From assembly GCA_017549745.1 (NCBI GenBank), contig JAFYUA010000365.1, positions 1-8,571 on the forward strand: DNA of 8,571 bases, written 5' to 3'. The notes beneath the pieces are model-generated. The model saw only the letters and a program-made list of their open reading frames with translations, ran no database searches and was not told the origin of the DNA. This document shows positions 1 through 6,719 of this stretch, in pieces (the first letter of the stretch is position 1; each line of letters opens with the position of its first letter). This DNA comes from Clostridia bacterium (GTDB taxonomy: Bacteria > Bacillota > Clostridia > UMGS1810). The position numbers and the translations under genes are program-made.

Positions 1-452
1 ACCACCTGCAGCTGCTTTCGCGCGGCGGGGCGGTACACATCACACGCGGCAAGAAGCGGGCGCTTGCCCTGCTTTTTTAATAGGCCGCCTATCTTGGCAG
101 ATGTGGTGGTCTTACCTGCGCCCTGCAAACCAACCATCATTATGACGGTGGGTGATTTGGAAGAAAAGTTGATTTTTTTGGCTTCGCTTCCCATGAGGGC
201 GGTGAGCTCTTCATTAACTATCTTGATGACCTGCTGACCTGGGGTGAGGCTTTCGAGCACGCCTGTTCCCAGTGCCTTTTCGGAAACGGAGCTTATAAAG
301 TCTTTGACAACCTTGAAGTTGACATCGGCCTCGAGCAGTGCGAGCTTGACTTCGCGCATGGCTGCCTTGAGGTCTGCTTCGTTGATTTTGCCTTTGCCTC
401 TGAGTTTTTTGAAGGTCTGCTGGAGTTTGTCTGCAAGATTTTCAAAAGCCAT
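1..452 (-). CDS. ffh: Signal recognition particle GTPase Ffh, N-terminal part (runs off the window)
   Basis: Ffh is the protein subunit of the cytoplasmic signal recognition particle. It binds 4.5S/6S RNA and signal peptides emerging from ribosomes and docks on FtsY. The first 150 codons are present; the gene leaves the window at base 1. I translated it from the ATG at 452-450 (MAFENLADKLQQTFKKLRGK...). Residues 1 to about 90 form the helical N domain, with ALLEADVNF at 38-46. The G domain follows, with P-loop GLQGAGKT at 108-115 and the G2 motif DVYRPAA at 138-144. The remaining G motifs and the M domain lie outside. The start is supported by GAAAGGAG at 467-460, 7 bases upstream, directly after the ylxM stop, so ylxM and ffh look like one operon with coupled translation. 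GLQGAGKT plus the RPAARKQL continuation separates Ffh from FtsY, which is present separately at 1953-1036. Confidence 0.97.
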   Translation of the reverse strand, partial: MAFENLADKLQQTFKKLRGKGKINEADLKAAMREVKLALLEADVNFKVVKDFISSVSEKALGTGVLESLTPGQQVIKIVNEELTALMGSEAKKINFSSKSPTVIMMVGLQGAGKTTTSAKIGGLLKKQGKRPLLAACDVYRPAARKQLQV

Positions 453-467
453 GGCGCTGCTCCTTTC

Positions 468-794
468 TTATATTTTACTGCGAATATCAGTCAGTGCACT
501 GTACACTCTTTCGTCAGTGACCGACTCTGATTTGAGAATTTGCTCTATCGAATCAAGCGAGCGCGATATTTCCACGAATCGGTCCATAAGGCAGAGTCTT
601 GATTCGAGAGAAAGAATTTCTTTCTCTCCGCGACGGATATTGTCATACACTCCCTGACGCGTGATGCCCACGGCAGATGCTATCTCTGAAAGAGACATAT
701 CTTCCTGATAATACATCTCGAGAATTTCGCGCTGCTTGTCACCAAAAAGATTGCCGTAAAAATCAAGAAGGTATGCAACCTGTAAATTTTTCAT
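468..794 (-). CDS. ylxM: YlxM, SRP-associated helix-turn-helix protein
   Basis: This 108-residue protein (MKNLQVAYLLDFYGNLFGDK...) matches the small YlxM/p13 family, usually about 105-115 residues and encoded just before ffh in Firmicutes. Its fold resembles region 4 of sigma-70 factors. Residues 18-30 read GDKQREILEMYYQ, and the helix-turn-helix spans about 33-56 (MSLSEIASAVGITRQGVYDNIRRG). Family members are thought to modulate SRP function, and the helix-turn-helix leaves room for nucleic acid binding. A longer frame begins at a TTG at 827-825, but I prefer the ATG at 794 because AAGGGGGA lies 6-7 bases upstream and residues 1-10 match the usual family start. The TTG would lie inside the palindrome at 817-839. 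The gene is preceded by a strong promoter and followed within 15 bases by ffh, whose ribosome binding site begins right after the TAA. Confidence 0.95.
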   Translation of the reverse strand: MKNLQVAYLLDFYGNLFGDKQREILEMYYQEDMSLSEIASAVGITRQGVYDNIRRGEKEILSLESRLCLMDRFVEISRSLDSIEQILKSESVTDERVYSALTDIRSKI

Positions 795-816
795 CAGCTT
801 TCCCCCTTTGGCGACA

Positions 817-839
817 GTGTAAAGCAAATCGCTTTACAC
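817..839. promoter_or_regulatory. Operator-like palindrome at the ylxM-ffh transcription start
   Basis: Perfect 9-bp inverted repeat GTGTAAAGC / GCTTTACAC around a 5-base spacer (AAATC on the plus strand). With the -10 box at 849-844, the predicted start of transcription is about 836-838, inside this palindrome. It could be a repressor operator, or it could form a 5' hairpin on the ylxM-ffh mRNA; the sequence alone does not decide. The 11-mer AAATCGCTTTA at 826-836 recurs at 916-926 in the terminator hairpin upstream of the promoter. Confidence 0.6.
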
Positions 840-843
840 ACAT

Positions 844-872
844 ATGATAATATATTTTTGCTCATTTGTCAA
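844..872 (-). promoter_or_regulatory. Sigma-A type promoter of ylxM-ffh
   Basis: On the minus strand the -35 box is TTGACA (872-867, 6 of 6), the spacer is 17 bases and the -10 box is TATCAT (849-844, 5 of 6). The -35 lies 12 bases beyond the T-run of the terminator that closes smc-ftsY. The predicted leader is about 43 bases and starts with the palindrome at 839-817. This arrangement indicates that ylxM-ffh can be transcribed independently of ftsY. Confidence 0.8.
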
Positions 873-884
873 CAAAAATTATAC

Positions 885-932
885 AAAAAAACAAAGATAA
901 AGCACTTTAGTTAAAAAATCGCTTTATCTTTG
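885..932 (-). terminator. Intrinsic terminator at the end of smc-ftsY
   Basis: Perfect 12-bp inverted repeat: arms CAAAGATAAAGC (892-903) and GCTTTATCTTTG (921-932), loop of 17 bases. On the minus strand the stem is followed by seven T (891-885). It lies about 104 bases after the ftsY stop codon. The stem is AT-rich, so its strength is uncertain. On the plus strand the stem is followed by AGG and a T-run, so it could also work in that direction. Confidence 0.7.
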
Positions 933-958
933 AGGTTTTTTGGTGATATTTTCTTTAT

Positions 959-1034
959 AAATTAAACCATATATCTCCGAAAGTTGGGCTTCGCCTGCGG
1001 CTGCAGAGACTTTCTCCGATATATGCTTTAATTT
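959..1034. repeat. 76-bp imperfect palindrome directly after the ftsY stop
   Basis: Arms at 959-984 and 1009-1034 are 26 bases long with four mismatches: one C/C pair and a block of three. On the minus strand the stem reads AATTAAAGCATATAT, then an internal loop where CGGA faces GGAG (C-G pair, then G/A, G/G and A/G purine mismatches), then GAAAGT. The 24-base apical segment (985-1008) is GC-rich, unlike the AT-rich stem, and can form two small hairpins: GGC-TTC-GCC and CTGC-GGCT-GCAG. There is no T-run right after it, so it is not a classical terminator. It looks like a mobile or structured palindromic repeat, or a stabilising 3' hairpin for the smc-ftsY mRNA. Confidence 0.65.
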
Positions 1035-1035
1035 T

Positions 1036-1953
1036 TTATTCAAATAGCGCCTTTGCAAAATCAGCGGGTGCAAAATCCTGCAGGTCATCTATGCCCTCGC
1101 CCACACCCACGAGCTTAACGGGAATGTTTTGCTCATGCGAAATGGCAAGCACAATGCCGCCCTTGGCACTGCCGTCGAGCTTGGTGAGAACGAGACCGCT
1201 GATGGATGCAGCTTCGGAGAACAGCTTTGCCTGATTGACCGCATTCTGACCTGTGGTGGCATCGAGCACGAGAAGAGTCTCCACCGATGAATCGGGAAGC
1301 TCGCGCTCAATGATGCGCGATATCTTGGCAAGCTCATCCATGAGGTTTTTCTTGTTGTGGAGTCTGCCTGCAGTGTCAAGAATGATAATATCACTTCCAC
1401 GCGATTTAGCAGCAGCGATTGTATCAAACACAACCGACGCAGGGTCGGAGCCTTCCTGATGCTTCACTATTTCAACACCCGAACGGTCTGCCCATATCTG
1501 AAGCTGGTCGATTGCCGCGGCGCGGAAGGTGTCGGCAGCGCCGAGGATAACCTTTTTGCCGCCTTGCATATAGCGCGCGGCAAGCTTGCCAATTGATGTG
1601 GTCTTGCCCACACCGTTTACACCAATGACCATTATGACCGCAGGCTTTGTTGATGTGTTGATGGTGTTGTCATTTTTGCAAAGAAGCTCTGCCACTATCT
1701 CTTCAATGGCACCTTTGACCTGCTCGGTCTCGGTGATTTTGTTTTCTTTGACCTTTTTGCGAAGCTCACCTATGATATATAGCGAGGTGTCTACGCCCAC
1801 ATCTGCCATGATGAGAGCTTCTTCGAGCTCTTCAAAAAGCTCTTCGTCTACCTTTTTGAACACAGAGAGCACATTGTCGAGCTTGGAATTGAAAGAGTCG
1901 CGGGTTTTGGAGAGTCCGTCTTTGAGTTTGGCAAAAAAACCTTTTTTTAACAT
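1036..1953 (-). CDS. ftsY: SRP receptor GTPase FtsY
   Basis: FtsY is the membrane-associated receptor for the signal recognition particle. It forms a twinned GTPase with Ffh that hands ribosome-nascent chain complexes to SecYEG. The 305-residue protein has the N domain at about 20-95 (ALIMADVGVDTSLYI at 46-60) and the G domain after it: G1 GVNGVGKTT 111-119, G2 DTFRAAA 141-147, G3 DTAGR 193-197, DATTGQNA 231-238, G4 TKLDGSAKGG 257-266 and G5 GVGEGIDDL 283-291. The acidic A domain of enterobacterial FtsY is absent; the short basic N-terminus (MLKKGFFAKLKDG) is typical of Gram-positives and could help membrane contact. The ATG is only 2 bases past the smc TAA and its GGAGG (1971-1967) lies inside the 3' end of smc, 13 bases from the start, which is a slightly long spacing. 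Expression is therefore probably coupled to smc. All GTPase motifs are intact. Confidence 0.98.
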   Translation of the reverse strand: MLKKGFFAKLKDGLSKTRDSFNSKLDNVLSVFKKVDEELFEELEEALIMADVGVDTSLYIIGELRKKVKENKITETEQVKGAIEEIVAELLCKNDNTINTSTKPAVIMVIGVNGVGKTTSIGKLAARYMQGGKKVILGAADTFRAAAIDQLQIWADRSGVEIVKHQEGSDPASVVFDTIAAAKSRGSDIIILDTAGRLHNKKNLMDELAKISRIIERELPDSSVETLLVLDATTGQNAVNQAKLFSEAASISGLVLTKLDGSAKGGIVLAISHEQNIPVKLVGVGEGIDDLQDFAPADFAKALFE

Positions 1954-1955
1954 TG

Positions 1956-4900
1956 TTAATTATATTCCTCCAAATCTTCAAACTTGAGCTTGAGAAGCTT
2001 AGATACACCCTTTTCCTGCATGGTTACACCATACATGATGTCGGCGGCTTCCATGGTGCCTCGACGGTGGGTTACCACTATGAACTGAGTTTTGCGGCTG
2101 TATTTTTTGATGTAGTCGGCAAAACGATATACATTGTTGTCATCGAGGGCTGCTTCAACCTCGTCGAGTATGCAAAACGGAGTGGGGCGAACTTCGAGCA
2201 CCGAAAACAGGAGCGCAATGGCCGAGAGCGCACGCTCGCCGCCCGAGAGAGCCATCATGTTCTGCAGTTTTTTGCCTGGGGGCTGCACCTCGATGTCGAT
2301 GCCGCTTTCGAGGACATTGTCGGGGTCGGTGAGCGAGAGTCTGCCCGTGCCGCCGCCGAAAAGTGCCTTGAACACTATGTCAAACTGAGAGCGTATAATC
2401 TCAAAGCTTTCCTTGAACTGACGCACCATTATGGTCTGCATTTCTTTGATGATGTCCTCAAGCTTTTTCTTGGTTTCATCAAGGTCGGCTTTCTGAGCAG
2501 AAAGGAAGTCGAAACGCTCTTTGACCTCTTTGTATTGCTCAATGGAGTCGATGTTGATGTTGCCAAGGGCCTTTATCTGAGCGCGCAGTGATGCGGCTTC
2601 TTTCTGAGAAGCAACCATGTTGAAATCCTCGCGCTTGTATTCAAGAGCTGCATTGTAGGTGAGCTCATATTCATCCCAAAGCTTGCTTGTGACATGCTCT
2701 GTCTCCATTTCGAGCTTGGAATTGTGGTTTTCGATGCGCGACACTTCAAGCTGCAGCACATATATGGTCTCGTTTTGCTCTTTGAGCTGCTTTTGACCCT
2801 CCACAAGTTTCTTTGATGCAAGGTCATAGGCTTGGGTGTTTTCGCTTATGATTTTTGTGAGCTCTTCACTATTGGCAGCAGCCTGACTAATCTCTTGCTC
2901 TATAGCCTTAATTTCAGAGGTGATAGCTTCGTTTTCGGCAAGAAATTTTGACTTTTCCTGAGATTTTTCGATGCTGCCTACTGCAGCGCTTTGCTTTTCG
3001 GCTGCAAGAAGCTCTATCTTTTCATTATATACCGCAATGTCTTTTTCTATGTTGGCATATGCGATTTTGTCATCGGTGGCAGATTTGGCAAAATCTTCTC
3101 TCTTTTCGGCAAGCGCGGCGCCCTCTGCCTGAACTGCTTCAAGCTCTGCCTTTACGGCTTTGACCGACTCTTCATTTTCGGCAATTTTGGCGCGGAGGTT
3201 GTCTTTTTGCTTGTCGATATCGGCAATTTCTTCAATAACAGAGCCGCTTTCGTTGGTGATGAGGCTGATGTTGCGCTCAAGCTCTCTGATGATGCGACTG
3301 TTGTTGTCAAGCGCCGATGTCAGCTTCACATTTTCGTGCTCGCACGAATTGAGCTCAGCCTCTAAGGCTTCTTTTTGCTCTGCCATCTTTTTGACGCTGA
3401 GGCGGAATTCATTTATTTTGTCGTCATTGTCATCGATGATGTCGCGAAGCTTTGCTATTTTGGCACTAAGCTCTTCGATGTCCTTGCCGCGGCTGAGCAG
3501 GCTTTGGGTCTTGTTGACACTACCGCCTGTGAGAGAGCCGCCGGGGTTTAAGAGCTGACCGTCGAGAGTTACTATTTTGTATTTGTAGCCTGTCTTTTTG
3601 GCGAGTGCTACGGCGTTGTCAATATTGTCCATGACAACGGTGCGGCCAATGAGGCTTTTGAATATGCCGTCATACTTGGCATCGTAGCTCACAAGCTCCG
3701 ATGCAATGCCCACATAGCCTTTTTCGCTCTTGGGTGCTTTGTCCAAAAGATTGCCCTTGACAGAGGTGAGCGGCAGGAAGGTGGCACGGCCGAGGCGATT
3801 GTCTTTGAGATATGAAATGCACTTTTTGGCAGAGTCTTCACTCTCTACCACAATGTTTTGCAGTGCACCGCCGAGGGCGATTTCAACTGCGGTTACATAT
3901 TTATTGTCTACTTCGATGAGTTTAGACACAACCCCAAGCACACCTTTTATGCCCGAGGTGAGAATGTTTTTGACGCTTTTGGCATAGCCCTCATAGCCGC
4001 GCTCCAGATCTTCGAGCACATTTTTGCGCGATTGAAGGTCATTGCACTCGGCAACGATTTTGTTTTGTTCCTCTTTGGCTTTGTTCATCTCATCGGTGAG
4101 AGCAAAATATTCCCTCTTGAGCTTTTCCATGCCATCGGTGGCTTTTTGCTTGCGTTTTGCAAGCTCGGCTTTGTCATTTTCGATAGACTCGGCATCGGCA
4201 AGCGCCTTGGTGAGTGCTTCTTTTTTGACATTCAAATCGTCACCAAGGGTGCTCTTGCGCTCGTCAAAATTTTTGAGCAGCACATCAAGGCTGGAGATTT
4301 TTGCCTTGTGGGCAGAGCTGTCACTCATGAGGGAAACTATCTTGTCCTTGATAGCCTCCGACTCGGCAAGCTTTGCCCCGATTTCGGCGTCGAGAGCTGC
4401 CATGGCTTCGTCATGAGCCGACACGCCAGCTTCTATTTTTTCTTTTTGCGCCTTTTTCTCTTCGATGAGTGCAAGCAGATTTTGAGTCTCGGCATCACCC
4501 GAGGTGATTTTTTCGCCGAGAGCTTTGATTTCTTCGTCTATTCGTTCACAGTTTTTGAGGTTGTTTTGTATGTTGGTGTTTAGGATGTCTATGCGGTGCG
4601 AAAGGCTGCCGCTGTTTTTTTCGAGGTCAAAGCTTTGCTGGCGAAGCTCGGTTATCTTTTCGTTTAGACCCGAGAGGCTCTCGGTCTCGGTTTCGATGAG
4701 GCTTTCTATCTGGGCAAGCTTTAGCTTTTCGTCATTCAGCTGATTGAATGCAATGGTAAACTTTTGCTGACCTTCTTTGAGGGCTTCTTTTTGCTTATCG
4801 ATATTGCGGATTGAAATGTTGATGTCGAGCCCCTTGAGCACCTCGCGCAGGTCAAGATATTTGCGCGCCTTTTGCGACTGCACCTCCAAAGGCCCAACCT

Positions 4901-5501
4901 GAGCTTCAAGCTCGGAAAGCAGGTCTTTGATGCGAAGGAGGTTCTCTTCGGTCTGCAGGAGCTTTTTCTCAGATTCGGTCTTGCGATATTTGTATTTGGT
5001 GATGCCCGAAGCTTCTTCAAAGATGTTGCGGCGTTCTTCCGCCTTGTTGGACAGAATCTGATCAATCTTACCCTGACCGATGACGGAATAACCCTCTTTG
5101 CCAAGGCCTGTGTCCATGAAAAGCTCGTGGATATCCTTGAGACGGCACTCCTTGTCATTGATGAGATAGTTGCTCTCACCGCTGCGGTGAACACGGCGGG
5201 TGACCTTGACTGTGTCATAGTCTATTTTGAAAATATTATCTTTATTGTCGAGCACGATGGACACCTGAGCAAAGCCGAGGGGGCTGCGCTTTTGGGTGCC
5301 TGCAAAGATGACATCTTCCATCTTGCCGCCACGCAGGCTCTTGGCACTCTGCTCACCCATAACCCAGCGGATAGCGTCGGAGATGTTGCTCTTGCCGCTG
5401 CCGTTGGGGCCTACGATGGTGGTGATGCCCTGACCGAATTCAAGATTTATTTTGTCGGCAAAGGATTTGAACCCCTGCACCTCTATTCCTTTAAGATACA
5501 A
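1956..5501 (-). CDS. smc: Chromosome segregation ATPase SMC
   Basis: SMC dimerises and, with ScpA and ScpB, folds and segregates the chromosome. The 1181-residue product has the family's usual length. The N-terminal head has the standard MYLKxxxxQGFKSFAD start, Walker A GPNGSGKS at 31-38, and Q-loop region QGKIDQIL at 143-150. A first coiled coil runs from about 170 to 500. The hinge is at about 501-665 (GYEGYAKSVKNIL near 503; LNPGGSLTGGS at 651-661), and a second coil from about 670 to 1010. The C-terminal head carries the ABC signature LSGGE at 1085-1089, Walker B ending in D1113-E1114, and the D-loop ALDD at 1118-1121. The start codon is TTG: TAA lies in frame directly before it, no ATG occurs before codon 48, and GAGGTG sits 7 bases upstream. 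ScpA and ScpB are not in the window. ftsY follows after 2 bases. No frameshift or missing motif is seen. Confidence 0.98.
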   Translation of the reverse strand: MYLKGIEVQGFKSFADKINLEFGQGITTIVGPNGSGKSNISDAIRWVMGEQSAKSLRGGKMEDVIFAGTQKRSPLGFAQVSIVLDNKDNIFKIDYDTVKVTRRVHRSGESNYLINDKECRLKDIHELFMDTGLGKEGYSVIGQGKIDQILSNKAEERRNIFEEASGITKYKYRKTESEKKLLQTEENLLRIKDLLSELEAQVGPLEVQSQKARKYLDLREVLKGLDINISIRNIDKQKEALKEGQQKFTIAFNQLNDEKLKLAQIESLIETETESLSGLNEKITELRQQSFDLEKNSGSLSHRIDILNTNIQNNLKNCERIDEEIKALGEKITSGDAETQNLLALIEEKKAQKEKIEAGVSAHDEAMAALDAEIGAKLAESEAIKDKIVSLMSDSSAHKAKISSLDVLLKNFDERKSTLGDDLNVKKEALTKALADAESIENDKAELAKRKQKATDGMEKLKREYFALTDEMNKAKEEQNKIVAECNDLQSRKNVLEDLERGYEGYAKSVKNILTSGIKGVLGVVSKLIEVDNKYVTAVEIALGGALQNIVVESEDSAKKCISYLKDNRLGRATFLPLTSVKGNLLDKAPKSEKGYVGIASELVSYDAKYDGIFKSLIGRTVVMDNIDNAVALAKKTGYKYKIVTLDGQLLNPGGSLTGGSVNKTQSLLSRGKDIEELSAKIAKLRDIIDDNDDKINEFRLSVKKMAEQKEALEAELNSCEHENVKLTSALDNNSRIIRELERNISLITNESGSVIEEIADIDKQKDNLRAKIAENEESVKAVKAELEAVQAEGAALAEKREDFAKSATDDKIAYANIEKDIAVYNEKIELLAAEKQSAAVGSIEKSQEKSKFLAENEAITSEIKAIEQEISQAAANSEELTKIISENTQAYDLASKKLVEGQKQLKEQNETIYVLQLEVSRIENHNSKLEMETEHVTSKLWDEYELTYNAALEYKREDFNMVASQKEAASLRAQIKALGNINIDSIEQYKEVKERFDFLSAQKADLDETKKKLEDIIKEMQTIMVRQFKESFEIIRSQFDIVFKALFGGGTGRLSLTDPDNVLESGIDIEVQPPGKKLQNMMALSGGERALSAIALLFSVLEVRPTPFCILDEVEAALDDNNVYRFADYIKKYSRKTQFIVVTHRRGTMEAADIMYGVTMQEKGVSKLLKLKFEDLEEYN

Positions 5502-5508
5502 TTATATA

Positions 5509-5514
5509 CACCTC
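5509..5514 (-). promoter_or_regulatory. Ribosome binding site fixing the TTG start of smc
   Basis: GAGGTG on the minus strand, 7 bases before the TTG at 5501-5499. The codon in frame just before TTG is TAA, so no upstream start is possible. Starting at the first ATG (codon 48) would remove Walker A. Confidence 0.85.
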
Positions 5515-5548
5515 AAAAAATCTTTTGTATGTAAAAAACACCTTTTAT

Positions 5549-5577
5549 ATAATATCATAATAATGAAAAATTTGCAA
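5549..5577 (-). promoter_or_regulatory. Candidate smc-ftsY promoter
   Basis: Minus strand: TTGCAA (5577-5572, 4 of 6 against TTGACA), 17-base spacer, TATTAT (5554-5549, 5 of 6). It starts just past the aldolase terminator and would give a leader of about 40 bases before the TTG of smc. The -35 match is weak, but the correct spacing and the position right after a terminator favour it. Confidence 0.5.
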
Positions 5578-5578
5578 G

Positions 5579-5606
5579 AAAAAACAGAGGCAAGCCTCTG
5601 TTTTTT
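5579..5606 (-). terminator. Intrinsic terminator of the aldolase gene
   Basis: Perfect 13-bp inverted repeat AAAAAACAGAGGC / GCCTCTGTTTTTT with only 2 bases between the arms (5592-5593), 13 bases after the aldolase stop. The GC-rich CAGAGGC core is flanked by A6 and T6, the textbook form of a terminator that could work in both directions. It separates the aldolase from smc. Confidence 0.9.
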
Positions 5607-5619
5607 GAATTGGTATGGA

Positions 5620-6570
5620 TTATTTGTTGAGATATTTTGCAACTTCTGCAGCAACGAGTCTGGTGAGTTCTTCAACATTTGCACCTGTAACCACGCTTGT
5701 TCTTGCATCGTGACCTGCTTTGCCGTCACTTGAGAAGAGCTTCATTTTCTTCATGCTCTCCTGCTTAACAGCTTCAACAGCTGCAGGGATAAGGTCAATG
5801 ATGCCCTTGTCCATGGTGGAGAACTTCTTGAATTCAGCTTCTACTGCGGCAACATTGATATCGGTGAAGATGTTGACCTTGCTGATACCCTCTTTGATAG
5901 CCTGACGGAAGTCATTGTCAGTAAGACCTGAGCCGCCGTGGAGCACGAGGGGCACATCTACAGTCTCGGCAATGGTGCGGATTCTTTCGAAGTCGAGCTT
6001 GGGGGGGAGCTTGTAGGCACCATGAGCATTGCCGACAGCAATTGCAAGAGCGTCTACACCTGTCTTTTCTACAAAGTCTTTGGCAAGCTTGGGATCGGTG
6101 AAATATTTGGAAGGGTCATCAAGATGGTGGCTGCCTTCGGCAGAGCCTTCGTTGTCACCAACATGACCAAGTTCACCCTCGATGGTTGCACCGTAGGAAT
6201 GAGCAATGTCGGCCATTTCTTTGACCTTGCGCACATTTTCTTCGTAAGAATCGGTGGAGCAGTCATACATGACAGAGCTGAAACCAAGCTCCAAGGCTCT
6301 TACGCAGGTGTCATAGCTGAGACCATGGTCAAGATGAACAACAACGGGAACCGAAGCCTTCTTTGCCATAGGGATTAAGTAATAGGAAACTTCTTCGAGG
6401 GGACCATAGGGAAGAAGAACCTCGGCAGTACCCATGATAACCGGTGAACGGGTGGATTCAGCGGCATTGATGATACCACGGGCAAGCTCTAAATTAACTG
6501 CGTTGAACAGACCGACAGCATATTTGCCTTTTTTGGCCGGTCTGAGAACATCATTCATATTAACTAACAT
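5620..6570 (-). CDS. fba: Class II (zinc-dependent) ketose-bisphosphate aldolase
   Basis: This 316-residue protein is a class II aldolase, a zinc-dependent TIM barrel that cleaves ketose bisphosphates into dihydroxyacetone phosphate and an aldehyde. Visible family motifs are VVVHLDHG (77-83), in which D81 is the expected catalytic acid and H82 a zinc ligand; EGELGHVG (131-138); AVGNAHG (178-184, zinc ligand H183); and LHGGSG (210-215, zinc ligand H211). The phosphate-site segment reads KVNIFTDIN (231-239), where fructose-bisphosphate aldolases usually have NxDT or NxNT; the F235 leaves the substrate open between fructose-1,6-bisphosphate, tagatose-1,6-bisphosphate or a relative. The symbol fba is therefore provisional. 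The ATG at 6570 has AAAGGAG 8 bases upstream. The gene has its own strong promoter (6671-6644) and terminator (5606-5579), so it is a single-gene unit, not part of an smc operon. Confidence 0.9.
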   Translation of the reverse strand: MLVNMNDVLRPAKKGKYAVGLFNAVNLELARGIINAAESTRSPVIMGTAEVLLPYGPLEEVSYYLIPMAKKASVPVVVHLDHGLSYDTCVRALELGFSSVMYDCSTDSYEENVRKVKEMADIAHSYGATIEGELGHVGDNEGSAEGSHHLDDPSKYFTDPKLAKDFVEKTGVDALAIAVGNAHGAYKLPPKLDFERIRTIAETVDVPLVLHGGSGLTDNDFRQAIKEGISKVNIFTDINVAAVEAEFKKFSTMDKGIIDLIPAAVEAVKQESMKKMKLFSSDGKAGHDARTSVVTGANVEELTRLVAAEVAKYLNK

Positions 6571-6643
6571 AGCTTTATCTCCTTTAGCTTATTATATCTC
6601 ACTTGGCACAGAGAAAAACAAGCTCTTCTTTAATACATATATA

Positions 6644-6671
6644 ATTATACATCATTTTTGCCACAAGTCAA
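6644..6671 (-). promoter_or_regulatory. Strong promoter of the aldolase gene
   Basis: Minus strand: TTGACT (6671-6666, 5 of 6), 16-base spacer, TATAAT (6649-6644, 6 of 6). The predicted leader is about 67 bases. The upstream A-tracts at 6719-6676 could act as an UP element. A highly expressed glycolytic-type gene would fit such a promoter. Confidence 0.8.
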
Positions 6672-6675
6672 GAGA

Positions 6676-6719
6676 TTTTTTTGATTTTTGTTGAATTTTT
6701 TTTGTTTTTTTGAGTTTTT
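6676..6719 (-). promoter_or_regulatory. A-tract DNA upstream of the aldolase promoter (UP-element-like)
   Basis: On the minus strand this stretch is almost only A, in runs of 5, 7, 8, 5 and 7 separated by one to six bases; on the plus strand the T-runs are at 6676-6682, 6685-6689, 6696-6703, 6705-6711 and 6715-6719. Their centres are about 8-12 bases apart, roughly one helical turn, so the DNA may be curved. It ends 4 bases before the -35 box, where the RNA polymerase alpha subunit would contact an UP element. It begins at the stop codon of the radical SAM gene. No terminator hairpin is seen there. Confidence 0.5.

Noticed and set aside
244..657. Open frame of 137 codons on the plus strand over ffh and ylxM
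   Set aside because: It lies antisense to two clear genes, crosses their boundary, is low-complexity (rich in S and L) and has no ribosome binding site; it is a shadow frame.
878..906. TATAAT at 883-878 as a second ylxM promoter
   Set aside because: The -35 position at 17-18 bases (AGTGCT/AAGTGC) does not match, and it would overlap the terminator; the TTGACA/TATCAT pair downstream is far better.
795..1035. Small RNA or riboswitch in the ftsY-ylxM gap
   Set aside because: The leader of ylxM-ffh is only about 43 bases, too short for a known riboswitch, and the SRP RNA motif (GGAA tetraloop helix) is not present.
1953..2591. Open frame of 212 codons on the plus strand inside smc, and similar long antisense frames at 3858-4583 and 4872-5534
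   Set aside because: They are antisense shadows of the long SMC coiled-coil and head coding sequence; they resemble no family and have no start signals.
6591..6619. Second TATAAT (6596-6591) in the aldolase leader as another promoter
   Set aside because: It has no acceptable -35 at 16-18 bases and would start transcription at or in the ribosome binding site.
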